Shown here: in pieces, positions 49,735 to 62,400 of the stretch
Position numbering within the stretch: position 1 is the first letter of the stretch
How the letters are laid out: each line of letters opens with the position of its first letter
The notes under the pieces: model-generated
What the model was told of the DNA's origin: nothing
The model's input: only the letters and a program-made list of their open reading frames with translations
Databases searched by the model: none
Position numbers and translations under genes: made by a program
DNA from: Sinonovacula constricta
Taxonomy: Eukaryota > Mollusca > Bivalvia > Cardiida > Solecurtidae
Direction of reading: 5' to 3'
Assembly (NCBI GenBank): GCA_007844125.1
Contig: CM017557.1
Location: 58,051,857 to 58,115,856 of the forward strand
DNA length: 64,000 bases

Positions 49735-49915
49735 CCGTTTCCAAGGAGTTGGGTAGCCGCCTTCGATCACCTCTGACTCATCGGCCTCCCAGGGGCGATG
49801 GGTTCGAGCACAGAACTACCTTATATGAGGAAATGATGTGGAGGTGTACCAGCAGACTCGCAGTGCTCTTTGATTCTGCTCATGGCACTAGTCTTCGGTC
49901 TTCATCCGCTTATAA
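49735..49915 (+). mobile_element. Probable tRNA-derived SINE
   Basis: A box A-like TGGGTAGCCGCCTTCGATCA and a box B-like GATGGGTTCGAGCACAG are followed by a GC-richer body unlike the surrounding AT-rich DNA. There is no second copy in this window. Confidence 0.5.
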
Positions 49916-50617
49916 TTAAAATTAATACATTTCGAAAAAACAAAAACAACAACCATGCTAATAATTGCAAATAAAATGTAAAATGCAATAAAGAGATAAC
50001 ATACAAGCAGCAATATCAATATCAGACGACTTGTTGTCTCTTTACTTATATTCGAGGGTCTGGGCGAAATCTTACTAGACTTTTATGTCGATCGCTCAAA
50101 TTTTACACAATTTCGCACCAATGTTATTAAATATATTTCTACGTGTACAATTTTCAGTCCTAAATGTGTTGGGTCCCAAAGAGTCCCACGCATAAAGATA
50201 TACTGTCGGACACCTCTTCCGAATAAACAGACGTCATAATACATAGAAGAAAATGATTATTACGTCGTTATCTTTTACTCTTACCTACCGAATTTACCTG
50301 CCTTAATACTGACATGTAACCATATCGCTATTTACACGTTATATGGCCCAGCAGGTGTCAGTTTAGGCTAAGTTACTCTAGAACTTTAGTAACCACTTGT
50401 GCATACATGCCAATACATAAAGTGTCCGCGATTATGTGTGTTTTCTTTATGAATTTTTGTTTTGTTGTGTGAATTGAAACGAATAACTTTTTAAGAAATT
50501 AGCAAACAATTGTGTATGGTTGAAGCATTGAATTTTATGTAATTATGTACATTATATACATGTAATAAACCTTCAAGAACTGCACAAGAATCAAGCCACC
50601 GAGTTAGCAGCTCTGAA

Positions 50618-50870
50618 ATGTATAAATAGTTCCCACATCAGTGAAGATCTCATATCTTGGCAGCCATCTTTGATGGTAACTTCAAGGGATTTTCAGATGA
50701 ATTGCATAGAAGCGTAAATGTTTTTTTCTTGTAATTTCTTCATTGGTGGTCCAAACATTCAACGCTATATACCAATGGAATGCTCTTGAATTTCATATTT
50801 TAAGAATATAATATTATTTTCTTAACTTGATTAATGCACAAAGAAAAGAATTAATACACAGAAATAAATA
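50618..50870 (+). repeat. Interspersed repeat family 4, copy b
   Basis: Homologous to 28455-28684 as described there. It keeps the ATTTTCAGATGAATTG block and the AATACACAGAAATAA end. Confidence 0.75.
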
Positions 50871-51604
50871 CAATTATTGGTCCCATCATTAAACAAAATG
50901 AATTTTATTACCTTTTCAAACTATCACAATATTGTTTTGATATTTAAAATACTTCATAAAAGCTGATTAATTTACAATTTATAAAAAAAGACTGAAAAGT
51001 CAATACACAATGGTGAGTTTAGTATAGCACATATTTCCAGATTTCGGCCTGCATTTGCTTCTGCCTTCCAAGATGGCTGTTTAAACTGTCTTATCAGTGC
51101 CTATGACATCACATGGGAACTAATTATTAAACAATTTTAATTTTATTATTATAGTTTAATGATGGCTCTACCGATCGACTATACATACCGATATGTACCG
51201 ATACTACTAACAAGTAGTAGTAATACTGTGTCCACAGTATGCACACAATTATGTATTTCTTTTATGTTTTATGTATTTCTTTAAGTAATGTAAAATCTAT
51301 CGATTATTCGTTTTCTCCCGTTTAACAATAACAATTCGTGCTCAAGTTAGTTGTTGTTTATGATTCAGTATGTCTTTTGGTTACATATATTATCATTCTT
51401 TTCTTAATCGATTATGTATATGCATATTACATATTTAGGTCCTGTTTCGAGCCCCAGCAAAGTGCAAAGAGCTTATTCATAGATATCGATAGTTGCTGAT
51501 GTGCTATAACTGGCCTCTAGGAATACATCAGCGATTAGGCAGTTTTGTTTCATATAGACTTACTTACTCTTCACTGCTTGTATTTGACAAATCCATCAGG
51601 ACGT

Positions 51605-51790
51605 TAAAGAAAAGGGCTCTGTTAATTTGGTTTTAGCATTCCAATCACCCCTCGGCCAACTGACCGTCCCAAGGCTGTAATTGTTGTGTTTTCTCTAACA
51701 TAATGTCCCATCACAGTTTTGAAACAACGTGTTTGAAAGGAAGGTGAATACCTTGTTCTGTGCCAATCTTTGAATGTCAACACATGTTTC
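51605..51790 (+). repeat. Interspersed repeat family 3, diverged copy
   Basis: AAGGGCTCTGTTAATTTGGT and CCAACTGACCGTCCCAAGGC match the copy at 12129, and a shared GGTGAATACCTTGTTCTG region follows. Confidence 0.6.
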
Positions 51791-52649
51791 AATCCTTATA
51801 GGATCTTGTCATGATAGGAAGGTGCACAAGGTCAATATCATTTGTCACAAAATAAACACGGTACAACATTACCATGGATACTGCGTATTTACAACTATCT
51901 TTTAAATAAAATACAAACAAATTGACGCGCAAACTACAGTTAATTTACTGTGTTTTGAAGATGGCGGATTAGAGTGTACAATGTATAAATAATTTTATAT
52001 AAATATATGAACAAATATTAATAAATTATATATACATGTTTATTTATTTAAGTATTTATTTATTTAAAGCAACATAATTACATTGTTTACAGTTGATAAC
52101 CATGAATCATTTTACCATAAAAGAACATTTTCACTGAATTACTGTATGTTTTAAGCATATAGGTTGCATATAACGCATTGCGTGCTATAGTCTTTACCTG
52201 CATACACGTATTTATCACTTTTGGCTTCATGATATATTAATCTGGCAATAAAAATGTACTTGTATTTGGCTTTTTAGCCCGCTAAGTTCTTACTAGCAAT
52301 TGTTAATATTTAATTCGAATTCTTTTTATTATAGATGTTTCCTTTTCTGCCGATTTAGTCTTATTTAAACTGCATTTCATCAAATGTGTCTGTTAAACTC
52401 ACGATGCATTGCTTATCCTACTAAACAGACAACTTATGTATATATGCTACAAGTTGCAAGCACTTGACCTGTTTGAGCGGACAAATTCAACATAAGAAAA
52501 GTTACAAAAAAGGAATCATTTTACCGTGACCAAATACATATTTGTAATGGAATGGTTTCGTTATAGCCATGGTATAAATGTCTTATTTTAATTATTGCTC
52601 CAAGAAACGTTAGTTCAATTTGTGTGGTTGCCTTTGCTTCAGCACTTAG

Positions 52650-52870
52650 AACTATTGATCGATCTGACTCCATGACGAGTCCATTAATGTAACCCTTAAT
52701 TAATTACACCGCAACAGCAATCATGTGAACAATTGCGACTGTGAATACCGTCCCCATTAACTTGATTGAAAACTTATAAATTGATCTTATTTGTCACTGA
52801 CGTGTTGTCGGTGTAAATGTCAGGTTAACTTAGTAGTGGCGTTTTAATTGAAAGCTTGAACAAGGGTAAG
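52650..52870 (-). repeat. Diverged non-coding element, copy 1 of 3
   Basis: Reversed blocks TTTCAATTAAAACGCCAC, TTTTCAATCAAGTTAATG and CACAGTCGCAATTGTTCA recur in the same order at 58480-58700 and 62235-62400. Each block is AT-rich and contains homeodomain-like cores (ATTAA, CAATCAA). Confidence 0.6.
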
Positions 52871-53778
52871 TTCAATTACTTACAGTGCGCATAGTTTATT
52901 AGATAATTAGTAATTTAACACGGAATAATTAAATACAAAATGCCGAGTTGCAATTGTTTTCATTTATGATTTGTAATGGAATGTCCTGTTAAATAATTCT
53001 ATCTGAATATAAAATGCTCTAGTTTGTAGAAAATGAAGTCCTCTTCAACCAATCTAGCCCCGATTTCTTTAAATATGTTGTACACATTTGACTTTTTTTC
53101 AAATTGGAAAAGGCGCCCTAAAGGTCAAGGAAACCATACAAAATATTCATACTGAAAAAAACTACAATTGAAGCAGGGAAACATCATTCGGAAGTCCGTA
53201 TATAGTTTCAAGGATATATGTATATGTGAGGAATGAACACGTAATATACATCACTTTCTCTGCTTAATCGAAGTTCAAAGTCCATCCGTAATGATTTTAT
53301 CGTTTAATCCTCAATTTCAAAAGTACTTATAACAGACCAGCATCCAAAATGAACATACAAAGTATTTCAATTAACGAACAAAATCAAACGTACAAATCGT
53401 TTGAGTCACTGGTAACTCTCTTCTGACAATGTTTGTATATTGTCTACCAATCTAACATTAAGAAATTATCAAAACAACATTTCGCGGCGTAAATATGGTC
53501 CGTTATTTTAATAAATAAATAATTTCTCTGATGCTTTTAGTGTTTAGATCGACCAGGCCTGCGAAAATAGCTCTGAAATATTATTTTAATTATCATAACT
53601 TACGTGGTTTACTAGTGTTTTGTAATCAAGGAATGATCAAAGCAAACACGGATAACGATTTAGCATATGTTTATTCAGACGTGACGATGAATTGCAGAGA
53701 AAAAACATAGATAGCCCACATCGAAAACAATCGTGTCGAAAGGTTGGCTAGGAGGTGACTTGATGTCAGGGATGGATC

Positions 53779-53826
53779 TGGGGGGGGGGGGGGGGGGGGG
53801 AGGGGGCGGGAGGGGGGGGGAGGGGA
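53779..53826 (+). repeat. Guanine-rich tract
   Basis: An unbroken run of more than 20 G is followed by A/C-interrupted G blocks. It is preceded by CAGGGATGGATCTGG, which resembles the hAT terminal repeat at 6186, so it may be a decayed hAT end. Quadruplex formation is likely on composition alone. Confidence 0.85.
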
Positions 53827-54559
53827 CTGCATCCTAAAACTAAATTAATGGAGCGAGGTATTTTATGAGTACAAATGCATGGATACATTTTGTATCTGCT
53901 TTTTTTTCATAGTATCAAATCTTTGATACCAATCTTCAATCACGATATCATATGTTCCAACCAAAGGATTTTAATATTTATATTTGTAGCGGTAGAGATC
54001 CTTATACTCTAACATTTTAAATTATTCAAACGCCTGTGAGACATTTGGCACTTTTTGTTCATTATCATACAAGTGATTACAAGCAGGATCAGAATGCTAC
54101 AAGATAATATACATTTAAAACGGCAAACAATCTTTCTTCATATCATGTTTCTTCTTTCTGCCTAATGTATTAATTGTCATAGAGATTGCTTCAAAATAAA
54201 ACATACAGCTGCATTTATTGCATTTATTGTCTTAATCTGTAGACTACCAACGATATCTTTAATACTGGGCATTCCATGTAACAATGTGGCACATTTTGTC
54301 CCATAAATGTCAATTCTGAAAATTTCAAGGAACACCTGTACAACCTATTTGATCATTTCAAGTCCACCGTGAATTGATGAAAATTTACTGGTTTATTTAT
54401 CTTACTTGATTCATCCTCTGAAATCGCCTCGCTGAGTCCTGAACCAAACGCTCCAGTTGATTGTAGATTAAGACAGATACTTGAATGCATGTTAAACTGG
54501 TATGTTCAATATACCATTGTGAATGAAGCCTTCTTACCTTCTACGATTGCGTTTATTTT

Positions 54560-54990
54560 ACAAATAAACTTGTCACTGCTATAAATTCCAGTGCTAAGTA
54601 AACTCCTGCTAATACATTTGTCACTGCGACAATTTCTGGTGCGAAACATACTCCTGTAAATAAACTTATTTATGCAGCAATAATTTCCGGTTCGAAATAA
54701 AATTCTGCAATAAACATGTCAATACCACCGTTTCTTATGCGAAATAAACTTCTGCCAATAAACTTGTAATTGTAGCCGTTTCCGGTGCAAATAAGCTCCA
54801 ATAAATAAACGTGCCCCAGCAACAGTTTCCGTTGCGAAATAAACTTCTGCAAAGCAAATGTACACATAACTGCCACCGTTTTCTTTCTGTGAAACAAACT
54901 CCTGCAAAGAATCTTGTGACATCAACAGTTTCCGGTGCAAATAAACCCAAGCAAACATCTTGTCACTGAAACAGTTTCCGGTGCTAAAAC
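54560..54990 (+). repeat. Minisatellite, unit about 50-55 bp, 8-9 copies
   Basis: Degenerate units are built from AAATAAACTTGTCACTGC, CAACAGTTTCCGGTGC and GAAATAAACTTCTGC. Minus-strand frames through it repeat short motifs and are not genes. Confidence 0.85.
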
Positions 54991-56275
54991 GGAATTTGTA
55001 TTCTCTCAAGCTCAGAAATTTATTGGAAAATTTGCAAATATCAACACAAATATTTGAATGAAAAAATGATCGAAGATCTTAGTTATAATAACTTAACGAA
55101 GTCAATTGACACTTTCTTGCTATATAAACACATTTTATGTGCAAACAAAATGCAATACAATAAAAAAACTGCCCAATACTTTTTAATGCTCATAAAAAGA
55201 TATCGAGCTAATGTTTATACAGAAGATGTCGCATTCACGTACCCTCTTTTGTTATCAAGTGAACAAATATTCGTACACTTTTAAAATACGTTATTGTTAT
55301 TTGTATGTTTAATTTTATGCAAAAAAATACATCCTCAGTACAAATGCATCTTTGCGATCTTTCAAAATTTGTATAATGAATTTGCTGGTAAAGTGTAAAT
55401 GCTATTTTGTATCACATATTCTTGCAGAGAAGAGATTCTGAAGTATTGTTTTCAAAGTGTTTTGTTTGTGTTACATGCTGTTTATTTACCGTGTCAATAA
55501 CGAGAGCTAATAACCGAGTTGACATGTCGGCAGCAATGTCAAAACTACCACTGCCATGTTTTTTCGAATTGTTTGACAAGGTTACATTATATAGTGTTTA
55601 GTCTGTGGAGAAAAATGATGCTGTGATCTTTTCTGTAATGCATCGAAATTATTCAGTACAATTGTAAATAATGTCACTGTTTAACTAGGCGATATAAGAT
55701 TAAAAAAATGAAAAAACAAAACAAAATCGAGATCAGTACATGTTTAACCTGTGATTTATTTTTTTATTTTAATGCTCATTAATTTTAAATATTAGTACTT
55801 CTTTTACTCAAAAAGACTTAAATAGTAAGCATTAATATTTAATATGATACAATAGAGACATCTTAAATATAAGGTATTTATGCATAGAGAAAAAAAAACC
55901 CAGTTTGATCAGATGAAGGGTCCGTTTTGAGCAGTGTTTTGCATAAAAAATAACCACGTCAGCGCAATTAGTGTGCATCGAACGCACAAACATAATGTTA
56001 ATTTGCATTGTATTTCTTAAGATTCTCACTTACATTTAAATATAAAAGATTAACGCTTTGTTTTGAATATATAAGTAATATTCCAGCGTTTTCTCAAAAT
56101 TGTCTGACCTGTCTTACGTAGGGCTTGCCATACAGAAGAGGTAAATAAAGGTCCTATGAAAATCTCCACATATATTTAAATTTTATCTACCTCTAGACAA
56201 ATACAAACAAAGTAATGTAAATGTGACCAAAACATAGAGACGAGACATAACACACAGAAAACAAAACAAAACAGT

Positions 56276-56375
56276 TACCGTCTTGGAACGGTCGGTCGGC
56301 AAAAGGACCGACTGGGGTGCTTAAACCTGGTTTGTGCAGCGCTCCAACCTCGCACTTCCTGGGGAGGGGGTTTCT
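56276..56375 (-). repeat. Interspersed repeat family 3, copy on minus strand
   Basis: Reversed: GGAAGTGCGAGGTTGGAGCG, GTTTAAGCACCCCAGTCGGT and CCGACCGTTCCAAGACGG, as in the copy at 12129. Confidence 0.7.
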
Positions 56376-57495
56376 ATCAAACAAACAGTGTAAATAAAAT
56401 ATTACGTGGTGAAATAATATTCTCTGGCTCATAGGCCTGTCTGTCAAATATCGAAAGAAAGGTCAATTAATCTGTAAATTTGTTAAAATGGCCAAATTAA
56501 TAAAGATAGTACAGACAGAACACCTTTTATAATATATAAAGGTTTGCGAGGGACAGCACTCTAATATCTACATACACCTTGTAGTGTTCACCGGGTTGTT
56601 GCTTCTACATGTATCCCGACATTTTGTGATTTATGTTCGAATTTGCCATTTTTGTAGAAATGTTTACCTAGTAATTATTTCTTTCTAAATCCAGATAATT
56701 CAAATTGTCTTAAATATCCATGTTGTAACTTTTATTATTAAATGGACATTTCAAATAGGCATTTTAAAAGGAACATTAAGGACGCACCTGTTAACTTTGT
56801 TCTCAGTGTTTTTGGATCTTGTACAATGAAACACTATTTCAGTATTGGTTATACAATGAACAATTGATGTTACACTTAAGGCAATATTATACTAAATGTT
56901 GAACACGATATTCATGTGAATAATTCAAAATCTGTAAACAGACAGTGGGTCTTGAGGGAATATTTCAAATAATGGCCATCTATTTTGCACATAAATTGTC
57001 GCTGTTTTTTTTTGTCATGGCGTGATAGTTCTCAATGAATGCTATTGACGTTAGAATCATGATGCAGCATTGTACTGTATTTGTTTTCGAACTTGTTGCC
57101 TCTACCGTGGGACTTAAAACACACATGCGGATGCATTAGCACTATGTATAAACGTTTTATTGAAAGTTCAACTGTTGTTGCAAACATAGTAAACCACCAT
57201 GATCACGCACGTATTTGTAAGGTATTAATAAATGTTAATGTTTGCGTAAATGTTAACGTTTATCTGTGCCAAGAGATGATTACAAGAGAATGTCAATAAG
57301 TCATTCGCTTGTTGAGTAGAAACGATAATGTGAAGTTGGAGCAATGCATTACAGTGTCATAGAGTTATTTCTAATACACCCGGTCGTATGATTTTTGTTA
57401 ACTTGAAGTAATAATCATATAAAACGTCGCATTTAATAACTAAAATGCACCCTGTGTTTCAGAGTTGTATCTAACGTTTTAAAATTGTGGCTAGA

Positions 57496-57708
57496 TTGCA
57501 CTTTACCGGTATGTGTATGTTTACCACTTCTGTGCATCTCCGGACGAAGCATGCATGTTTCCCTCCTTCAAATTTTAAAACGGGGGTTCGGGGACGGTAG
57601 CGCCCGATATACAATAAAATCAAGCGTGAAACACTAGAGAAAATTGAACTATAAAACTCAACATTTACCAACGGAGCATTTTAACGTACCGGTAAAGTGC
57701 AGTTGTCT
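57496..57708. repeat. Short inverted repeat, 17-bp arms
   Basis: TGCACTTTACCGGTATG at 57498 and its reverse complement with one mismatch (CGTACCGGTAAAGTGCA, 57685-57701) are separated by about 170 bp. It may be a very small MITE-like element. No target duplication was recognised. Confidence 0.5.
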
Positions 57709-58479
57709 CAACATTGTATAGCGTATCTAAACTTATCTAACTTATAATAATTACATGTAGCGAAACGACCGTAAGACAGAATATCTCTATATCGATGTAT
57801 TTGCTTTGCTTGTGTATATGCTTTTTGTTTGACAAATATCTGACAGAGGTTACTTAGGTATCTGATTGTGCATGTATGGTTTAAAATGTTTATAGATGTA
57901 TGACACAATCACTATTACGTTTTGAATACTTCTTACAATCAGTGGTAAATAATGCAATGACTACTCGTTTATACTTTTATAACCAAGCTGTCTGATAATT
58001 GGAATAACAGTTCAATTGGCTGCCTCAATGGTAATATTACAAATATAAAAATAAAAAAAATATGAATGCAGAGAATCAAAGCTGCCAAAAAAACATTTAA
58101 AAACAATACTCGTAGATTTTATTTTCTTGAAATTCTTCTGAAACAGCTTGAGATAAAGGCCTACTTTTTGTATCGAACGCATGCTGCACTGCTTTGTGAT
58201 AGGGTACCCTACTGTTGCTGTCTTATTCGATTAAACTCCTATTCTCTCTTGCAAAAGTGAACATACTTTTGTAGACAGCATGTTTCAATTTTGTTATGTT
58301 AAAATACAAAAAAACAAACAAAAAAACAAAACAAAAAATAAAACAACTCATAAATCCGTGCTTATCTTTTCGGAATAAATTGTTACTCCCCAAACCTATT
58401 ACGTCACCACATGGCCCTTTTTAAAACCAATTACAAGGCTCGCAGTTCTTGGCGACAAAATTGTACCTTACTCGCCCGC

Positions 58480-58700
58480 TGTGCTTTTTTAATTAAAGCG
58501 TCACCTAAAGAACGGCATCGCAATAATCAATGGAGAAATTAGTTCAATTTACAGTGTCCAATCAAGTAAATGAGCTTGGTTGTCCCAGTCCCAGTTGTTC
58601 ATATAATGGCCGTTGTGTGGTTATTCATTAACGGTTACTAAAATATGCTGGTAACAGAGTTCGATTAATGATCCAATCTGTGCCGATGCGGGGGAAGCCA
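58480..58700 (+). repeat. Diverged non-coding element, copy 2 of 3
   Basis: TTTTAATTAAAGCGTCACCT, TCCAATCAAGTAAATGAGC and CCCAGTCCCAGTTGTTCAT align in order with copies 1 and 3. Similarity to copy 1 continues past the core (CGATTAATGATCCAATCTG). Confidence 0.55.
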
Positions 58701-60944
58701 CAAATACACGATACTTTCGAGTCACATGCATATTTCCTTACACACAAAAACAATTGTTAAATAATTATTATGTCGGCAAAATCAAATACCATGCAAATTA
58801 TTTTATGTGAAGATTAAAGTACATGTAGGATTAAAAATACTTAACAAATCGTTGGGACTACATATGAATGTTCACTTACAAAAAAAACTTGCTATTGAAG
58901 AAATGTTATTTTCATAACAATTTATCCTAAAACAATAGCGGTTCGTCTCATGTATAACATTACTCCTTTTCTGTACATGTATCATTTGAATCCTTAAAAA
59001 GATGTTAGGCACATCATAACTTGTTGAAAGTGCTTGTTTAAGGTTAGCATTAAAGGGCAAACATTCATGTTTTTCACACACTTGTAGTTATCACATTTCT
59101 GAAAAAAGGCGAAATTGATTTGTTATATTCCCTTACCAATTCTCTGTAACCGGCACCTAATTAACTGGGGTAAATAATTTGTTTGTTTATGATAACTAAT
59201 ATACGGACAAAAGATGATTTATTGAAATGGCACTAGCTGAAGGGCTAGCTAATACAGATGAAGCAAACAGGAGGGCAATACACTCTCACATATATCGTGC
59301 TTTTTTAAACCAATGGGAACAGTTGTGGAAGAAGTCGTTCAATACTTAACCCGTTTGAATGCTATATGTCGTTTTATACATTTTTTGCTATATTAAATAA
59401 GTATTATTTCAACCCGTTCTATGTAGACAAAATAAGATATAAAATGTTATCAATAATAAAATGACAACAAACTAGCAAATACATATTAAATATACAGTAA
59501 TTAAAAGTGACAAAAAAGTTCAGTAAAAGGTAATGGCACAAGTTTTCTACTGTCCACATGGTTGTTCTTGTGCTATGGGCTTTGGTAAAAAGAAAGACTT
59601 GAAAATTTTAAATTCAACTTCCTTGTATAGTACCAATATGATGCTTGCAATATTACATTACAGAAAACAAATTAAACCATAAAAAAAGTTTTTACTTGTT
59701 GACAACAAAGGTGTTAACTTAACACCAGAAGTCTTCAGTAGCGTTTCTTCCTTAGGATTGGAAATGGTGTTTTTTTCTAAACAACATATGCAATTACATT
59801 TTAAATATTTTAAATTTCAGAATTTTAAGTTCATCAGTTTCACTTTAATTCACTTTAAATCCGATTAGGATATTTACTAGTTTCCTAGTTATAGCCGAAC
59901 AATACTCATATATACTGTGTTTGTAATACTTCCAACCGAAGTTTCATACATTAGTAAATCTTCTTAAATGACAAAAGTGAAAATATTATTAGCAATTATT
60001 TATGATTTGGTTTTATTGTGACTAGATATAAGTCAAACACCTTTAAATGTTAGCCATCGAATATCGATGGATTTGTATGCTCAAGGCATGGTTGAGCGCA
60101 ATAGTGAAATTGTATTTATTCAATTTAACACGAACGTGCATAGTTCGATTCTCTTTACCAAACACAACATATGAAGACTACAGCAAAGGGAATACCACTG
60201 TTGTTGTAAGTCTAAACATTATTATCAGTATCTACAATTTTAGTATTGAGCTAATCATATTACGAATATGGAATTTCTATTTGCAGACATTCAAAAAGTA
60301 AAATCTAAAATATTACACATGGTACGTTTTATTAGCATTTACTAGAATCATATTTTTATTTATCATACGTAGATATTATAAAATATATATTCACGTTTGT
60401 ATTGTCCCTCATGCACTCACTAAGTGTCGCAGTTTCTTCAGTAACGTACCAATTCAATGTGACATGCAACGGTGGTTTAAGTAGCATCTGTAAAAGGATT
60501 TCTAATCAACACTGTCACATAAGCCCAATGGAAGGAACCATTTCAAAGCAATGCGCTTCTTAAGACAAGCAAACCCTCTAGTGATTTCCAAACAGCCATG
60601 GTTGTATTAAAACAGCAAGGCTCAATTCTTCATATAACATATTAAGAAAACATTATTCCAATATCGATTTGCAATAAATGCCTTTTCTTATCCATCATTT
60701 ATCATTTATCAACCGTAACTTATTTTACTGAAGCAAACACGCAGCTTTGTTTGTCTTTGATTACACATAATTGATGGTTTGTATTCCGAAATGACATGCC
60801 ATGTTTACTTTGTGACATATGATACAGAGAGAGCTGGCAAGCTGGTTATAAAACTTTGATCTCAGACTCAGATTCATTATTGCCATATATATTGTTGTCT
60901 TAGTAATATTGAACAATATTCTTGTTGTATGGTGTTAAGCAGTG

Positions 60945-61000
60945 TGTTTATTGGGTTTATCGTCCCACCAACAGCATTTCAGTTACCTGGAGACGGTTAA
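60945..61000 (-). mobile_element. SINE family 1, 5'-truncated (tail only)
   Basis: GTTTATCGTCCCACCAACAG followed by TTACCTGGAGACGGT is the 3' end of family 1. The rest of the element is missing. Confidence 0.8.
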
Positions 61001-61871
61001 GCGACAAGTATACATGTATTTTGTTCAATATTATATATCGTGCGTTAAAATTGCTTTTTCCTTTTTTGAATATGAGCAATTTATCATGATGTCGGTTATG
61101 GGATTTTTATACACGCACTCAATTTATTTTGATATTATGCAGACGTATATTTAACAGTTTGATAAGTATAACCATACAAAGAAAAGGCTATACAATATTT
61201 CATAGGAATAATCACAACTATTGCAATGCAATAACAAGAACTTGGTGTTTGATTCGAAACAAAGCCCTATAATTTGCAATAAATTAATTCTCTATGACGG
61301 TATTGGGACAATGATCAAGTTGTTGTAGGAATGTTATGATAATTAAAATAAGGATTGATTTATGTCACCTTGTGTAAATATATACAGTTATTTTTCTCTA
61401 AGTGATTATTAATGAATAAAATGTATTGATAATTTATTGACTTTCTCGTAAGAATGTTTCATGAACACTATTTTAAATTACTTATAGTTGTTTAACTTCA
61501 TTGTCAGTGTCCCCAAATGAGATTGAAACAGACGCAAGTCTATCAGTTCTGGCTTCTTAAAATTTCTATAAAATGTAGATAAAATAAATGCCATGAATTG
61601 TACTCACAATTTCACTGTCATTTAGGTAGTTTGCTAGTCAATATAAAGGCAGATGGCGGAACTGATTGTAAAAGATGCTGTTGACAATATTTACAGCATG
61701 TTTTATATCACAGAACTCCCTTTACCAGGATGATAAGGTTTTACTTGGGCTGAATATGTGTTAAATTCAATGACGTATTTGGTCATGTTTAACTTTTGGA
61801 CGAATGTTTTGATAAACAAACTTTATTGAGCTTAATTCAGTTCATATTATCTAATCGATTATAAATACCGA

Positions 61872-62055
61872 TTAATTAGCCCAAGTAGTAGAGCGTCGGC
61901 TTGCGGATCTGGAGGTCGCGGGTTTAAACCCCGACCGAGTCAAACCACGAACTTTAAAGTTGGTAGTTGTGGCTTCCCTCATAACGCTCGGCGCTAAGGT
62001 GACAGCATTACGCCTGACTGTCGCTGCGCAGTATCGGTAAAAATGCCTTTAAAGC
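61872..62055 (+). mobile_element. tRNA-derived SINE related to family 1
   Basis: Head CCCAAGTAGTAGAGCGTCGG, box B CGCGGGTTTAAACCCCG, body GTAGTTGTGGCTTCCCTCAT and GACTGTCGCTGCGCAGTATC. It parallels family 1 but is diverged and lacks its 3' tail. Confidence 0.7.
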
Positions 62056-62234
62056 CCATTCATCCCAAACTGCATTTATAAAAAGACCCGAGTTCTGAAA
62101 TGTTTTGTGCATGCATTATCTGCGTATATACGCGTATATTCACTTACATCCATATTCAAAATGGAAATTAGCACAAAAGGAATAAGAACTCAAACACCAT
62201 CGACTTAAACAATCAAGCAATAAGGTAGATCTTA

Positions 62235-62400
62235 AATAAACACGGTTTTCAATTAAACCCCAACCAGTTTCTCTATCCGACAAACACGTTGACAATACTG
62301 AAGGGACAATTAATAGTTTTTAATCAAGCTAATGTGCATACCATTCACAGTCGCAATTGTCGACGTTATGGTGATTGCGCTGTATCAATCTACAACACTG
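62235..62400 (+). repeat. Diverged non-coding element, copy 3 of 3
   Basis: GGTTTTCAATTAAACCCCAA, TTTTTAATCAAGCTAATGTG and CACAGTCGCAATTGTCGACG align in order with copies 1 and 2. Confidence 0.6.

Noticed and set aside
54670..55009. Overlapping minus-strand frames of 71-96 codons
   Set aside because: All three cross the 50-55-bp minisatellite and show only its periodic residues.
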